Shown here in pieces: positions 20,319 to 37,274 of a DNA stretch of 64,000 nt. A program made the translations under genes and the position numbers. The stretch covers positions 1,399,874 through 1,463,873 of the forward strand of contig NW_021940919.1 of NCBI RefSeq assembly GCF_004337985.1, written 5' to 3'. The notes under the pieces were generated by a model. It made no database searches, was not told the origin of the DNA, and saw nothing but the letters and a program-made list of their open reading frames with translations. The DNA comes from Pyricularia pennisetigena. Lineage: Eukaryota; Ascomycota; Sordariomycetes; Magnaporthales; Pyriculariaceae. The stretch's first letter is position 1. Every line of letters begins with the position of its first letter.

Positions 20319-22691
20319 TCAATGTCTGGATAGGATCCAGATCCATTCAGTCTTTGTGCCTGGCCGCTACTGCAAGGGGCCTGCTAGTCCGACTCTGGGG
20401 TCGAATGGTCCGCAGCAGGCGCTTGTATTGCAAACACCATATGCTCGCTGCATCCACTCAGCCACCCACACGCGGGACGCTACCTCAACTGATTATCGCT
20501 GAACAAAAGATACATGGGAACAGGTCAGCACCACCCGTCTCTGGTTTGATCATTAACTATCTCGCTCTCGATCGGCGAGCCCTATCGCGACCACATTATG
20601 TTAAGCGGTAAGACCAGCATGAATGGGCATACGGAATGCCCATTGTCTCAGGTACGCCGTGCTCTCCTGCGATATATTCTGATGAAGTCAGCAGTGAGGT
20701 CAACTTTGTTGGTCATTTCAGCCAATTTCCCTGGGGAGAAGGGAATTAATTCGGTTCGCCTCATTTCCTCCGCTGAGGTAAGGTTGGATGGGGGCAGCAC
20801 CATTCTCCATTGTTGGTCTGTTTGTCTGCCCGGAAAGTAAAAACAAGATGATCATGTTCATCCGAACTCCTGGTTTATTTGATCTACGATCGACACCATC
20901 ATCATCGTGGAATGGGACTGCAGCGTCTGTGTGCCAAGTCAGGGGAGGTACTGTATTGCAAGACCTAGAGGACATGAAGCAATCGGTCGGGAGACAGGGA
21001 ACCCAAGCTTTGCTGCCTTCTTTCCCATGCATGCATGCACCCATCGACGGGAAAAAAAAAAAAAAAAAAAAACAAAAAAAACAAAAAAAAAACAGAGGCT
21101 TAGGCATCCCAGAAAGGGCCAAGCGGCTCCATGTCGGCTTTGCTGACTGGCTTAGCCAGGGTCCTGTCGTGGCTTGTACCTTTTCTCTTACTGCTCTTAG
21201 CACTTTGTGCAAAGCTTGCTGACTGGTACAAACCTGAACACACGCCCCCCTAGTTGTGTGTGGGGTCTACGTGTCAAGTCGGTCGGGGTTTCATTGGTCA
21301 ACTCGATATCCAGCCGGGAGAGCTGAGATTGCGTTTCTAAAGCCCACAACGGAGGAGATTAAACGTAACTCAAACCGTTGTCAGCCTTACCTACCTGAAG
21401 CGGACCTAGCCAGCTATGGCTACCGTATCTACCGTACATACAGCCACGGCCTCTTCTCATGGCCCGGGGAGGGCTAAAAAAACACGGTTCCCGGTATTTG
21501 GTTGGTTGGAGCTTTGCCCTTTAGAAAAAGGTAATTTACCAGGTAGGTGGGTAGCCCGAACCGCTCTACGTCATGTGCTATTCTCGGTCGCTCTTGGTCG
21601 ACTTCGCCCACCCGACATGGAAACTCAGTCAGCTGGGTAGGTAGGCAAGGTAGGCACAAACTTGAGTCACTACTTTTTTTTTTTTTTCGGCCACCATGAA
21701 AATGCCATAATAACAATACAAGCAAGAGCATGGGCGATTGAGCTCTGTAGAATTTACCTTATGTTCTGGCATCAACGTTAACTGCACGATAATGACAAAA
21801 AAAACTTACGTTGGTTTGATGGTGTCGAAATGCGAGTGATAAGACAAGGCCCCACCACCTGAATTGTCACCAGGCTAGGCTTTTAGCGTTGATGGCAGAC
21901 ACCAAAAAAAAAAAAAAAAAAAAAAAAGATAACAATAATAACGACAACCAATTGCTGCGCATTCTGTTTATTCTATAGCAGAGTAAGGCGCGGGCACTGC
22001 TCACTGTTGGGGCTTTGTCATCTTACTGTTTTCTTCAAGTAAGGCACCAGGCGCCGAGCCTCCCGCCCAAGCCTTTGCATCTGCTTACCCTGGGCGAATA
22101 ACAATGCCTGTTTATGGACCCGACACACCCACTTGTACATTAGCGGGGCCAGGATCTCTGCTGGGGTGCGGTAGGCATCTGCGTTCGTGCCTGCCAGTCC
22201 GGTCATGACCCTGTCATTGCTGTTGTGTGTGCTGCACTTCTTCTGTAAACTGCAAGCTGGTTGGTACCTGCTCGCTGCTCTCCAGCGGCTGGGGTCTTCT
22301 GCCTTGCTTTTCTTGCCCGTAAGGCGACCAACACCCACGCCCCCTCCATCCGCCTCACCACGCCCCATAAGGGCGGGCTAGCTGAAGATGTCTTCCTTTC
22401 TGTCATTCGGGCCTGAGCCTTGCTTCCCTTCCTGATTATAATATCCAGCCGGCTGCCGTCCTGTTTCTCCCAACCTCTTTTGTTATCCCCGTCTTCTATC
22501 ACAGCTTCAACCAACATCCATCGTCAACCACTAATCACACTATCAACAGCAGTTACGACAGAGAATAGTATAGAGAGGGCATCGACAACAGCTCCTCTCT
22601 TTCTTTTTCCTTTGTCCTTATTTCCTTTGTCTTATTTCCTTGAGTCTTGGCTTTTCTTTGCGTCTTATTTTTCTATTTTGCCTTTTTCACA
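20319..22691. other. intergenic, A-rich runs, bZIP promoter
   Basis: No credible gene. A runs broken by single C bases lie at 21052-21093, A24 at 21904-21927, and a T run near 21673-21686. The last 300 nt before 22692 are C/T-rich with CAACCA-type leader sequence, fitting the 5' leader of the bZIP gene. Confidence 0.4.
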
Positions 22692-24178
22692 ATGTCGACT
22701 TCATCTGCCATGAACAACAATGGTAGCAATGCCTGCAGCAATAACAACAGCCGAGCCCAACAGATCTCATATGCCGATCTTATGAAGCCCGATGAGGACT
22801 GGCGTGTCCTTCCAGATGCTGCCGAACGCCGGAGGATCCAGAACAGGCTTGCACAACGTGCCTACAGTATGTGATCACCACCTTGGCGATGATATGTTCG
22901 ACTTTCTTTTCGTTATCGACATCCATGGCTGACATTCACCCTCTTTCTTATCCAGGGCGTAACATGCGTGACCGCACCAAAGAGCTCGAGAAGCTCAAGA
23001 AGGAACTGGCCACTTTGAAAAAGGACCCTGTTGGCCAGGCTTCTCCCCGCATGTCTCCCCCGCAGCAGCCAGTGGCCACCATGGTGTCGGCTCCTAGCGA
23101 CGACTTCATCTTTGACGGTACTATGTCTTCGGATATGGGCATGGCTTCCGCCTGGACCGAACCCTTCCCCTCGACCCAGTTCGAAGCTTCCATTAACATG
23201 GACTCGTACTTCCCCCAAGTCCCCGAGATGGCCCGTCCGGGATCCAAGCGCCGACGCACCAGCATATCCGAGGCTCACATGCCTCCTCGTCCCGGCTCAG
23301 GCAGTCTTTCGATCGGCGCCATCCACGGCCACCAGCGCTCGCGCTCGCACACGCCCATATCCTCACCGCCCATGGTTAACGCGGCCATGATGCAGGACGG
23401 TCTTGCAACTCCCCCCATGGCCGAGTTCTTCCCCTCGCCTTGCAACTTCAACCTTGGTTCCGACATGACCGGCCAAGCAAGCCTCTCTCAGGCCGACGAC
23501 ATTCAGCCCTTCACTTTGGATGGCTTCACCAACGACTGCAACGGCGACAACAACAACACCACGGCCAGCAGCTCTCTCGACCAGGGTCTCTGGACGCCGC
23601 CCATGACCGGCAGCCTGTACGGCTCCTTCCTCACACCTCCGACCCAGCACCAGGATGGGACCTCGAGCCCTCCCAACTGCTGGCAGAACAGCACGCCCTC
23701 AACTGTCAGGAGTGAGAACATGGGCCGCTCCCGCAGCTGCTCTTCAGCCAGCAATGTCTCGCCTTTCTCAGCCGCCACCAGCCAGTTCTCTTCTCCTGCC
23801 CTCAGTGCCACCGCAAAGACCGTACAGCCCAGTGGCTTGAACCTGAACATGGTTGACACCACCAGCCACGACAACATCTCCATGCTCCCTACCATTGACG
23901 GCAACACGGTCACCACTCCCATCACCAACCAGAGCCAGTCCAGCTTGTTGCACCTCGCCGTTTCAGGCGGCCACCTCTCCGTCCTCAAGCTGCTCCTGCA
24001 GAGCTGCGAGATTCCCATCAACACTCGGGACGCCAAGGGCTACACTGCCCTCCAGCGCGCTGTCTTCGCCGGCAAGATGGAGATGGTCACCCTTCTTATC
24101 GAGCACGGTGCCGACTTCAGCGCCGGCCGCCAGGACGACGGTGTCGAGGCCGCTGCCGAGCACGCTGCAGTGGCATAA
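22692..24178 (+). CDS. bZIP transcription factor with ankyrin repeats
   Basis: Exons 22692-22866 and 22956-24178 are joined by an 89-nt intron (GTATGT ... TATCCAG) that splits an Arg codon inside the basic region, giving about 465 residues. The spliced product reads ERRRIQNRLAQRAYRRNMRD, the N-x7-R basic motif of fungal bZIP proteins, followed by a short leucine zipper (ELEKLKKELATLKK). The middle is Pro/Ser-rich and disordered with an NLS-like SKRRRTS. Residues of about 385-450 form two ankyrin repeats (LLHLAVSGGHLSVLKLLLQ and GYTALQRAVFAGKMEMVTLLIEHGAD). The order bZIP then C-terminal ankyrin is known in Pezizomycotina but little studied. A nuclear regulator is expected; target genes are unknown. 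An earlier ATG in intron-retaining frame is not used. Confidence 0.88.
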
Positions 24179-26132
24179 ACTGGTTCTTTTCTGAAGCGAG
24201 GGCTATCTGTTTGCTGCAATGGGGAAGATCCTGGGAGGGATGAGTTGTGTATGACCAAGACAAAAAGAGCCAGAGTCATCCATCCACCTTGTTGTGGTTG
24301 TGTGCTCGCGGTTGTAACGATGGCGGGAAGCTTGCTTTCCGATATGTCTCTTCAATTCCAAGATATCAATTTTACCTCGAACGAATTTATTCTGCCTTTT
24401 CACACAAAAGACACAAGCACGTCACCATCGAACTTTTCTTTTGTTCAGCATTGCGAATGGAGCAAATTGGGCGTTCTTCTTCTCTTTTCCTTGAGTTTCT
24501 TGTTTCTGGGGGTTTCGTTTTTTAAGCATAGCATAGCATTTGCGGGTTCTGGGTTCCTGTTCTTTTTTTTTTCTCTTCTCTACATTCACTTTGGAGTATG
24601 TTGGGTCACCTCCTTTAGGGTTTATTTGCATTTTTTATTTGATTTCTTTCCTGCTCTCATCGTCTTCTCGCATATACCATAGCATAGCAACCCGGAGCAT
24701 ATGGGCCAAAAGGATGTAAATGCAATTTTTGGTGTTTCTTTGTTTTCATTTTCGTTCGGATGCCTGTGTTCGTTTTCCCGTCGTTACCGTCCACTGCAAA
24801 ATTATTCATGAGGTCATTTCGCCCCAGCAAATGTAAGATCCCGATCCGGCTCGCTCTCACGTCTGACGCTTGATCGATGCATGCATGCAGTGACCACCAC
24901 CGTAGCCGCCCCCATTACGCTCCCATAGAACCATGCACACACCGTGGCACCTGTGGCGCCTGCGGCCTGCTTACGCCCGTCTAGGCATCAGCTTGGCTTG
25001 ATTGGCCAGATCGTTGTTCCTCGTCACTTATTTTCCCCGGCTCATGTTCCTAAATTAATCACCCGTCACCCAACACCGCCGCAAACTCGCAGCTCTCGAG
25101 CTTCAGTCGCATTTATAAGGGTGTGAAGGAGATAGGAGACATAGCCCGGGCCGTTGGGTACTTGGGTTTGCATTGAAACCTGAGATTCATTTCTTTCGCC
25201 AAGGGTTTCGCTCCTCCATTTCTCCTTTTTCTTTTTTAAACCGGCATTATAATTTTATCTTCCCTCCACACAACAACGACAACCTTAAAACCATTTACGG
25301 AGTCCCTGTTATCATACAAAAGCCAACAGATTTCTTAGTTTGCCTGCTGTAGTTTCCATTGCCCTTGGTCTCAACTGTGGTTGTTTAAATTCCTTTTGCT
25401 GTCCGCTTCTGTAACAGCTGCGCAAAAGTTCACTGCAGAACTGTGCCAGTAAGCGCCGCCCATGATCCTGTCCAATCCTTCGTAGCCGCTGGAATTCTTT
25501 TGCGGGAGATCCCAAGATCCAGAGGTTGAGCACTGCAGTCTGGCAGCCAGCACAATGACATTTGGCCAGAGGCTATGACCTGGTCTCGTGTTAGTGCTTC
25601 CAGGGGCCTGGCGGAGAATGACGCTGATGATGCTGACGATGATGACAATGTCAACCCCAAATGATTTGAGTCGACATTGACACCCTTCTAATTTCCGGTC
25701 TGCAACCAAGCCAGCATTTACGGCCTTGACAAAGTCAGCGCCTAGGACACAGCCGAATCCCACAACCTACTTAAACTTGCCCGGTATAGAATGGGATAAC
25801 AATCAAGAGCAAAATACCAACCTTGGAGCCGCTCTACCAATTTTCCAGCACACATGTGATTTGGGTGCCGGGGATGTGAACCCGGACTCTTTCTTGGGCG
25901 GTATCCTCTGGATGCGTAGAGTCAGTGGAGAGTCCATGCTGTTCTAGACTGTTGTCCCCTTTAGCTAGTCACAATGGGAAAGTTGCGAACCTAGACCAGT
26001 GAGACCTCAAAGCCCAGCCCAGCCACTTCATTAATTTGGTGAAATACTACAACTGTTGCGGTCAAAATGGGGCCATACAAGAGAGAGTAAAGTCGACCGG
26101 GCACTTGGAAATCCACATCGTCACCAACCAGT
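24179..26132. other. convergent intergenic region
   Basis: The 3' sides of the bZIP gene (plus) and F-box gene (minus). ORFs seen here are short and lack codon bias or recognisable motifs. T-rich stretches at about 24560-24580 fit 3' UTR. Confidence 0.4.
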
Positions 26133-28289
26133 TCACGGTCGCCCTACTCGAGGCAATTTCAAGGCCTCCCCGGGCAACTCAAAAGTCTGCAGTATATCCA
26201 TAGAGCTGGCCTCATGCAGCACAAGCTCCCTCGTGACCAGGTTTTCGTGCAAAAAGTCAAACGGGTCGCCGGGCCACGTCGATACGGATTCAAACACAGG
26301 ATCCAGGTCGTGCCGCGTGAGCCGCCGTGCTACACGCTGCCACGTCTCAATAACCCTAGAACTGACTCGAAAGTGGCTTGGATGTTCGTCATCATCCACA
26401 TCGACCGTCTCTCCTACGACGCCCATATCTACGTCGCCATCCGCGTCCTCCAGCATGCCGCTTAGACTGATATTGCCGCCGTTGTTATTGTCGAAATTGT
26501 TTCCCACGGTCGCCGTTCCGCCGTCGTTGGCATTCGGCGGCCGCCAGCTGCTCGACCAAGCACTAGACCACGAGATGGCCGTCCTCGTCTGCGTGGCCTG
26601 GTAGCGGAACACGGCGCCACCGCGCGCGTCTGTGCTGTATAGCTCCATGACCTGCAGCTTCGGCATTCGCATCGCGGCTCTGCCAGCCGCCTGCAGCAGC
26701 TCGTTGACATGCTCACTGCCGCCCTCGCATGGGCTCGGGTTGAGGAGCGCCGGCGACGTCAGTGTCAGCCAGCGCAGCTCGTCCCAGGATGGCAATGCTT
26801 CACTCATACCAGACTCGGGCCTGGCGTAGAAGGGCTCGAAGAAGTCCCGAGCATCTATGAGGCCTGATACGGCCAACTCTTGGAGTTTCTGGCTGGGGCG
26901 GATAAATAGCAATCCCAAGCCGAGAGGGGCTAGCTCCGGGTAGTCGCCAGGGTCACCTCCGCCAAACTCATCGCCACCACCAGGGTCTCCAAACGCCCCG
27001 TTCCCCCCTTGGGCCACAATCGGTTGCGACGGATCATTAGCCGCCGAACCGGGTAGCGGGAGATTCGAAAGAGCGTTGGCAAATGCCTGCACGAGATCGG
27101 GCGCCGAAGGCAGGTTCCAGCCGTTGTTGGCGTTTTCGTTACTGTCGCCGGTGCCGTTCTGAGAGTCCTGATTGTTCCCGAAATCGTCATCATCGTCAAA
27201 ACCGTCGTCGTCCTCGTTCGCTGTTTCCCAGCCGTCCTCATCGGCTACGCTCTCATTGTCTGGCCCGTGCCAGTTCTGGCCATCGCCGTGGTGCACATGG
27301 TGATGGTGGTGGTGATCGTGATGGTGATGATGATGTACGTGGTGGTGGTGGTGGTGGTGGTGGAGGTTATGCATTAGGTCATGATCTTGATCAATACCGT
27401 GTAGGTCTCCTTCTCCATCCAAGTCGCCAAATAGGCCGCCATTCTCGTCCATCCAGGCGTCGTCAAACTCGATGAACTGGTTGGGAAAGTGCCGCCTAAA
27501 CTCCCTACAATGTTCGTAGATGCTGATGCGCTTGACAGTCGACGGCCAGTGTCTGATGTAGCGGCCAAAGGCCTCGTCAACGTCGCACTGCGAGTCTGCA
27601 TTGAGGAAGTACCACGGCTCGTACCGGATCTCGCAAACGTTGGGCAGACTGTCGAAGATGGTCAGGAGGGCCTGCGGTGCAAAGTACCGACGGGTACGGC
27701 GAAGGATGGAGAAGGTTGTGACAACGCCAACCTCGGGCAGCGGTGAAGGGTACGAAAACTTTTTGAAACCGTCGACGAAGCAAAAGTCGAGCTCACCGAC
27801 TGAGTAGTCGTTGTTGGTCATGATGCCCTGGTCACCAAACGACCACTTGGGGTCGCCGGGACTCTCGGCCCCGAGTTCCAGCTCCAGCGGCTGCTGTGGC
27901 AAGCGTCCCCACTTCCTCAGCGTCGCGAACAGGTCGTAGACGGCTGTGGTAAAGAAAGCATTGTTGTCCTCCTCCTCGTCCATCTTATCCCGCTCCGTCA
28001 TGCGCCGCCGCGGCTTGCTCAGCTGCACGCGGAACCAGAGGTGCCTGAGCATAAGCCGCCGTGCGCCCCGCAAGTAGTTGTCGAAATCGGCAAGGTGCTT
28101 GGGTTTGATGTGCAGGTCCCTGAACATGACAGGCTCGAGAGCCTCCTGCCAAAAGCGACAGACGGTGACATATTGCGACAGCCGCGGCTTAGTGTGCAAC
28201 AGCTTTTGCGCCTCCTTCTTCTTGAGTGCCACCAGTGCGTCTAGCACCATTTGCTGTATTTCGCGCGGAATTGAATTCCAGGTCGCCAT
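26133..28289 (-). CDS. F-box protein with poly-His tract
   Basis: A single 718-residue ORF. An F-box-like start is seen at residues 4-55 (IPREIQQMVLDALV ... YVTVCRFWQEALEPVMFRDL), as in fungal F-box proteins that bind Skp1 in SCF ubiquitin ligases. The body has no clear leucine-rich repeats or WD40. Residues of about 309-338 are a histidine tract with only single Val or Asp interruptions (plus strand 27297-27365), followed by a long Asp/Asn/Glu-rich stretch. The C-terminal half contains a conserved-looking LRWLTLTSPALL segment and MPKLQVMELY. An A15 run (T run 28290-28304 on the plus strand) precedes the ATG. Substrate is unknown. The His tract is unusual and could bind metal or simply be repeat slippage (CAC/CAT). 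Confidence 0.8.
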   Translation of the reverse strand: MATWNSIPREIQQMVLDALVALKKKEAQKLLHTKPRLSQYVTVCRFWQEALEPVMFRDLHIKPKHLADFDNYLRGARRLMLRHLWFRVQLSKPRRRMTERDKMDEEEDNNAFFTTAVYDLFATLRKWGRLPQQPLELELGAESPGDPKWSFGDQGIMTNNDYSVGELDFCFVDGFKKFSYPSPLPEVGVVTTFSILRRTRRYFAPQALLTIFDSLPNVCEIRYEPWYFLNADSQCDVDEAFGRYIRHWPSTVKRISIYEHCREFRRHFPNQFIEFDDAWMDENGGLFGDLDGEGDLHGIDQDHDLMHNLHHHHHHHHVHHHHHHDHHHHHHVHHGDGQNWHGPDNESVADEDGWETANEDDDGFDDDDDFGNNQDSQNGTGDSNENANNGWNLPSAPDLVQAFANALSNLPLPGSAANDPSQPIVAQGGNGAFGDPGGGDEFGGGDPGDYPELAPLGLGLLFIRPSQKLQELAVSGLIDARDFFEPFYARPESGMSEALPSWDELRWLTLTSPALLNPSPCEGGSEHVNELLQAAGRAAMRMPKLQVMELYSTDARGGAVFRYQATQTRTAISWSSAWSSSWRPPNANDGGTATVGNNFDNNNGGNISLSGMLEDADGDVDMGVVGETVDVDDDEHPSHFRVSSRVIETWQRVARRLTRHDLDPVFESVSTWPGDPFDFLHENLVTRELVLHEASSMDILQTFELPGEALKLPRVGRP

Positions 28290-29724
28290 GTTTTTTTTTT
28301 TTTTAAGATGGGAGTTTCGTTGGTCGTCGCAGTAGCAGATTGGGCATGCAATGTATCTAGGTAGTTACACGTGCGAGCGTTCTGACGCCAGGTCACAAAG
28401 GCATCGATCGATCAAGACTCGACGAGGTGCCGACCTTGGATCGATCCATCGACGGTTTCCTTGTGGGTGCAATTGTTGAGTTGCGAGCCCACTGGGGGAG
28501 AGTCAGGTTGTTCAGGCGGTAGTGGTTGCCTTTCTGTCCAACTCGCTTGCTTTGGATGCTTACTAGTTGGTTGGCATCCTTTTTTTTTCTGACCTTTTTT
28601 TCCGGGGAGATGCGATCGACTAAACAAGCAGGGACATGAGTGCCCCGCCAATATAGCTGCTTATCGCGCCTTACTATCTCGCCACTAATGTCAATCACGT
28701 GAAACACGCTCAGCTTAGTCCGTAATAACGAACAATGATAGCAAATAATCTACCTCGCAGACCAATGAATTTCGGGTTCACTTCGCAACTATATATTTCC
28801 CAAGGCCCAACTCATCTACACAGAAATTCATCGTCTCGGCTTATGGTTGAATTCCATAAAGGATGATCGAAACCACTTGATGTGTAATGACATACCTGAT
28901 CGTCGAGCGGCACGACATCCAATTTTCTGATGGTCATCTTCCACCTGAGGACGAGTGACCACAAAGTCAGTGGACGCCATGTTTATTCGACAGTTATCAC
29001 TTTGGAGCGGTGCGGGAGGACACCAATACTACTGCTAGATTACGAGAGGAGGACAAGGTGAAGGGAAGATTTGCCCGAAAAGAATAGTCAAAAATATATC
29101 ACAGGGCATACTCGCAACATCACTGCTGAATATCTGCCCTATATACTGTTTTCTGAAAGCTTCTCTGTATAAAATAAGCCTCTTCCCGCCACTGAGCGCG
29201 ACTATTTCGCCGATACTCCAAGAGAAAGGAGAACACCGAACCCCCACATATTCGACAATGCTAGAAGATTTAGTGCACGTGTAACTAGTCGTGCAAGCTT
29301 CTGAGCTGTATCCCTGCTTCTCTACATTATGAGCAGCGTGCTAAATGTTGAGACGAGCATGTGGCTTAGGCTTTTCTATAAGTTGCGCTCGTTGTCGTGT
29401 TTGCTCTAATCGTGAAAGGAACAATAGAAACAAAACTGCACAGATCATGAAAGACGTCTTGCTATTCCAACCAAAACCAAAATGCACGACAAAAAAGGAT
29501 AATTGTACGCCGCCGAACAGAAGAAAGCTGATGCTATTATAACGAGTGGTCCCGTGCCCTGGCTGGCAGGCATAACCAATCTCTTTCACGATGAAAAGTC
29601 CTCCTCTCCAGAGAAAAAAAGGCCGGGCATGCGTTTCGACACAACTCCTCCTACAAGAAAACCCCCGGTCAATGAAGCAAAACATCATCGAGTCAACGAT
29701 GATGGAGACTCCCGGGAGCGTGCT
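28290..29724. other. intergenic
   Basis: Promoter of the F-box gene and the 3' side of the SRPK gene. No gene or clear element is seen. Confidence 0.4.
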
Positions 29725-33969
<4,245 letters not shown>

Positions 33970-36900
33970 TGAGGGGGGATGCCGACGTTGAGAGACGACT
34001 TGTCAAAATGACTCGAGAATCGCATATAGGAACGAGATCAACAAGACGATTTCAGACGACCAAAGAGGCTGGGTTTTGCTGCGATGTTTTCTTGTTTTTT
34101 CTTTCTTTTTTTTTCTGCGAGTTGTCGCTTATCGTCTCGGATGCGCCTCTAGGCTTTTAGCCCGTCAGCAACCACGCCAAAAGAAAAGTTGCAGCAGGTT
34201 CGTCCGGTGCTGCGGGCGGTTTCGTCGATTTTACAGGCTATTTCTGTTGATGCGCTTTGGTCGAATATGCATCTATGAGCGTTTTCGTGGAAGGTGGGAA
34301 GCTGAATGCGTAGAAGAAGTTGATGATTTACGGTCGCGAGCGAGAAAACCAAGAGGACGCGATGGCTTGCGGTTGTCCGAGTCGCTCACAATTTGCTTGC
34401 TGCCCCGCGTCGACTACAACAGAGGTTGGGGTTTGGCGCAAAGTCTCCACTGACCGAAGCGCTGGGAAATCGCTAGATAATAGCCCGTCTGGAGGGGTTG
34501 CAATTGGTCACTGAACTAGCACATCTCCCCTGTGCCAATTCTTCGCTTTAGTCTGCTGAGTAGATGCTGTGGGAAAATAGCAATGGAAATGGCGACAGAT
34601 TTCCTATGATGCCTCTTATTTTTTTACTGGTCGCCACAAGATAGGCGCGTAACTGGAAGAGGGAAAAGGGCCAAGTTGCCTAAGGAACGCGTTGCGATGC
34701 GATGCGATTCTGCGGATCAGTCATGCGTCATTGGGTGACCGAACAGGAAGAAATAAAACTGGGGATGGAGAAAGATTGTTGCCCAAGTCGAACAGCCTCC
34801 AACCCCTTGAATCTTCTTTCATCCCCGCTCAGCCCCTCGCTCACAGCGTGTCAGTTGCCGCGCTGTAGGACAAAAAAGAGGTGACTGACTATAAGACGTA
34901 AGANNNNNNNNNNNNNNNNNNNNNNNNNNNNNNNNNNNNNNNNNNNNNNNNNNNNNNNNNNNNNNNNNNNNNNNNNNNNNNNNNNNNNNNNNNNNNNNNN
35001 NNNNNNNNNNNNNNNNNNNNNNNNNNNNNNTTTTTTTTTTTTTTTTCCCTTCCGCCTTTTAGAGGTTGTTGCAAGCCGCTGGATATTCCTTGCACTTTGC
35101 TTGCGTTCAACCCTGTCCCTAAACGTTGGCTAGACCTAGCTCCATCTGTTCTTGATCTGCAAGCTTCGCACCTTGAGCTTCGGGTCCAAACTGCAAATTC
35201 ATTATGGGTGCCCGAGCAACAGCATCGTCTGGTCCCACTTTTGTCCGCCGTTGGTTTGATTCTGTGATAAAAGCAACACTACTTTGCATTGATAGGCCAG
35301 TCAATACACGCTACCTATGTCCAACGCAGTATATAGGTATTTACCGTCATAGTGCAATGACTTGGTAATCCATGCTTATTCTACACTAGATAAGCTCAGG
35401 CAGTGAGCACCCTAGCTTGGCAGGGTCACGAGCATGGCCTGTCATAATTAAAAGATATGATAAATTAAATAAAACATTAACAATCCCTTCAGTCGTCTCT
35501 GCTTGACATGTGATTCTTGTCTCAACTAAATCCATCCAGTTGTCCTCCTTTCCGACACCCACGTGCCCCTTTCTTTCGTATACAAAACGCGGTTTCCAAT
35601 GCCACGTGGAATACCGTCGTGTCCCAGATAAGCAGCTTAGTGGTATTCCAACGACAGCACTTGATTCACTTGCGTAGGTAGGTATATAATACTACCCGTG
35701 CACGCACTGGACTTGGAGAAAAAAAATCCATGAAATGGTACTCTCTGCTTGATTTCGAACTCCCTCTTTTATTCGCTCACTAGGCACAGTAACAGCCACA
35801 TTTTACAGGCTCGTTGTCGGTTCCGACCGGGATAGAGGCCGATTTAAAGTCGGCTAACTACTGATTGTTCTGCCCGAGGGGCTTCCGAAAGATTTTTCAG
35901 GGACGGTGGCAAGTCTCGCCGCAGCGGCTTTCTTCCCACAATGCTGAATTCCGTGCTGGGTTGGCCTCCACTATATCACAAAGCCAAACTCAATCGTTCA
36001 TTACCTTAATATCCCACGAAACGTGAGGACGGAGCGGACCTGTGAACTTCATTGGCAAGGCTCCAAATGTCAAGCAAGTATTCCCAAAGCATTGTGGTAG
36101 AAATTCAAGCGAGAGATATCAAAAGGCATATATACTTACTTCTCCAGGCTACAATCACACACGCATTATAGGCGCGCGCGATATACCCCTTTCGGTCCGG
36201 GGACCATCTGCTATAGCATCTGAATGAGTAGACAATCTTGGACTACGCTATTATCCCACAGGAAGTCTTTGCTATGCGGGTTTCTTCTAATGTGTTTGTG
36301 TCACGGTAAACTTCACATGATTGTGAATTCAAGATTCCTCCAATATGCACTTTGATATGCGGAATTTCAGCTGGTGCGCCAGGAAATAAGTCAGCAGTCG
36401 TTCCTTAGGCCTAAGTACAAAGTCTTCTCAAGCACGACAACAAGCGACCTAATACGATGCTGATGGAGAAGGGACGTGAAGATTATGGAAAGCTGTGAGG
36501 CCCTTGTCAGCATTGCTAAGACCTGGTTAGGATTAGCTACTGACCCGGCTGCCCAGGCCAACGATTTTGGACAATCAAATCTCTCGGGCTAACAGGGTAT
36601 GGATGGAGAGCACCTACTCGTCACCTCGAACAAACTGTGTGATATGCAACATGGATCAGTAGGCAAGAGTCCGGATTAAAGAGAGGCAGTAGGGCAGACA
36701 CATGGAATAGATCACGAAAGAGACTTGCTCTGTAATGACCCATCGGCCCTGGGAGAAGATCCGGAGAAACACGCTGAAGCCACGGAATGGTCTCATATTG
36801 AGTGTAATTAGATGGATCAAAGATATTGAGCCTTGCTGTGTTGGAAACATGGCCAATCACTGCCGAGAAACATAGCCACAAAGACCAGGAAGCATAGGTA

Positions 36901-37274
36901 ATATTAAGAACTTCTGTGCCTTTGACGCCGACGCTGTACATTAGAATAAAATAATCCTTGCAAGCCCGATCCATAAATACATATCAAACCAGCCGTGCCA
37001 TATCCATAGCCCGTTGTCTTCATGCAGAAATAGCTTATGCCGCAGATTGCCCCTTCGCTCGTGTCCCAGAAGATACCCAAACAAAAGAAAGAAACTAGGA
37101 GATTAGACTATCAATTACACAGAATACAAGAATATTGCTTCCTTCTTTTTGGTTTTATTATAGCCCAGGTGTATAAACGAAGGGAACAAAAATAACGAGA
37201 AGGACACAAATGAAAGGGTATATTATATAAAGCAGGTAGATTTTGGTCCCACTGGGTAAGTTATGGGGTACGTT
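33970..37274. other. intergenic with assembly gap
   Basis: Upstream DNA of the SRPK gene to about 34.9 kb, a gap of Ns (34904-35030), then less G+C-rich DNA to 37.27 kb without a convincing gene. One ORF of 117 residues (36974-36621, minus) has no known motif and weak codon bias, and is left out. Sequence from 37000 to 37274 is the 3' region of the C2H2 gene. Confidence 0.4.
34904..35030. other. assembly gap of 127 N
   Basis: Unknown bases, directly followed by T16 (35031-35046), which suggests the assembly broke at a homopolymer. Anything inside is invisible here. Confidence 0.98.

Noticed and set aside
25800..25900. tRNA-like words (GCTCTACCAATT and GGGGATGTGAACCCGGACTC)
   Set aside because: The two arms appear in the wrong order for a single tRNA on either strand, and acceptor pairing is absent.
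36621..36974. 117-residue minus ORF
   Set aside because: No known motif, weak codon bias, AT-leaning sequence; could be a decayed gene but not supportable.
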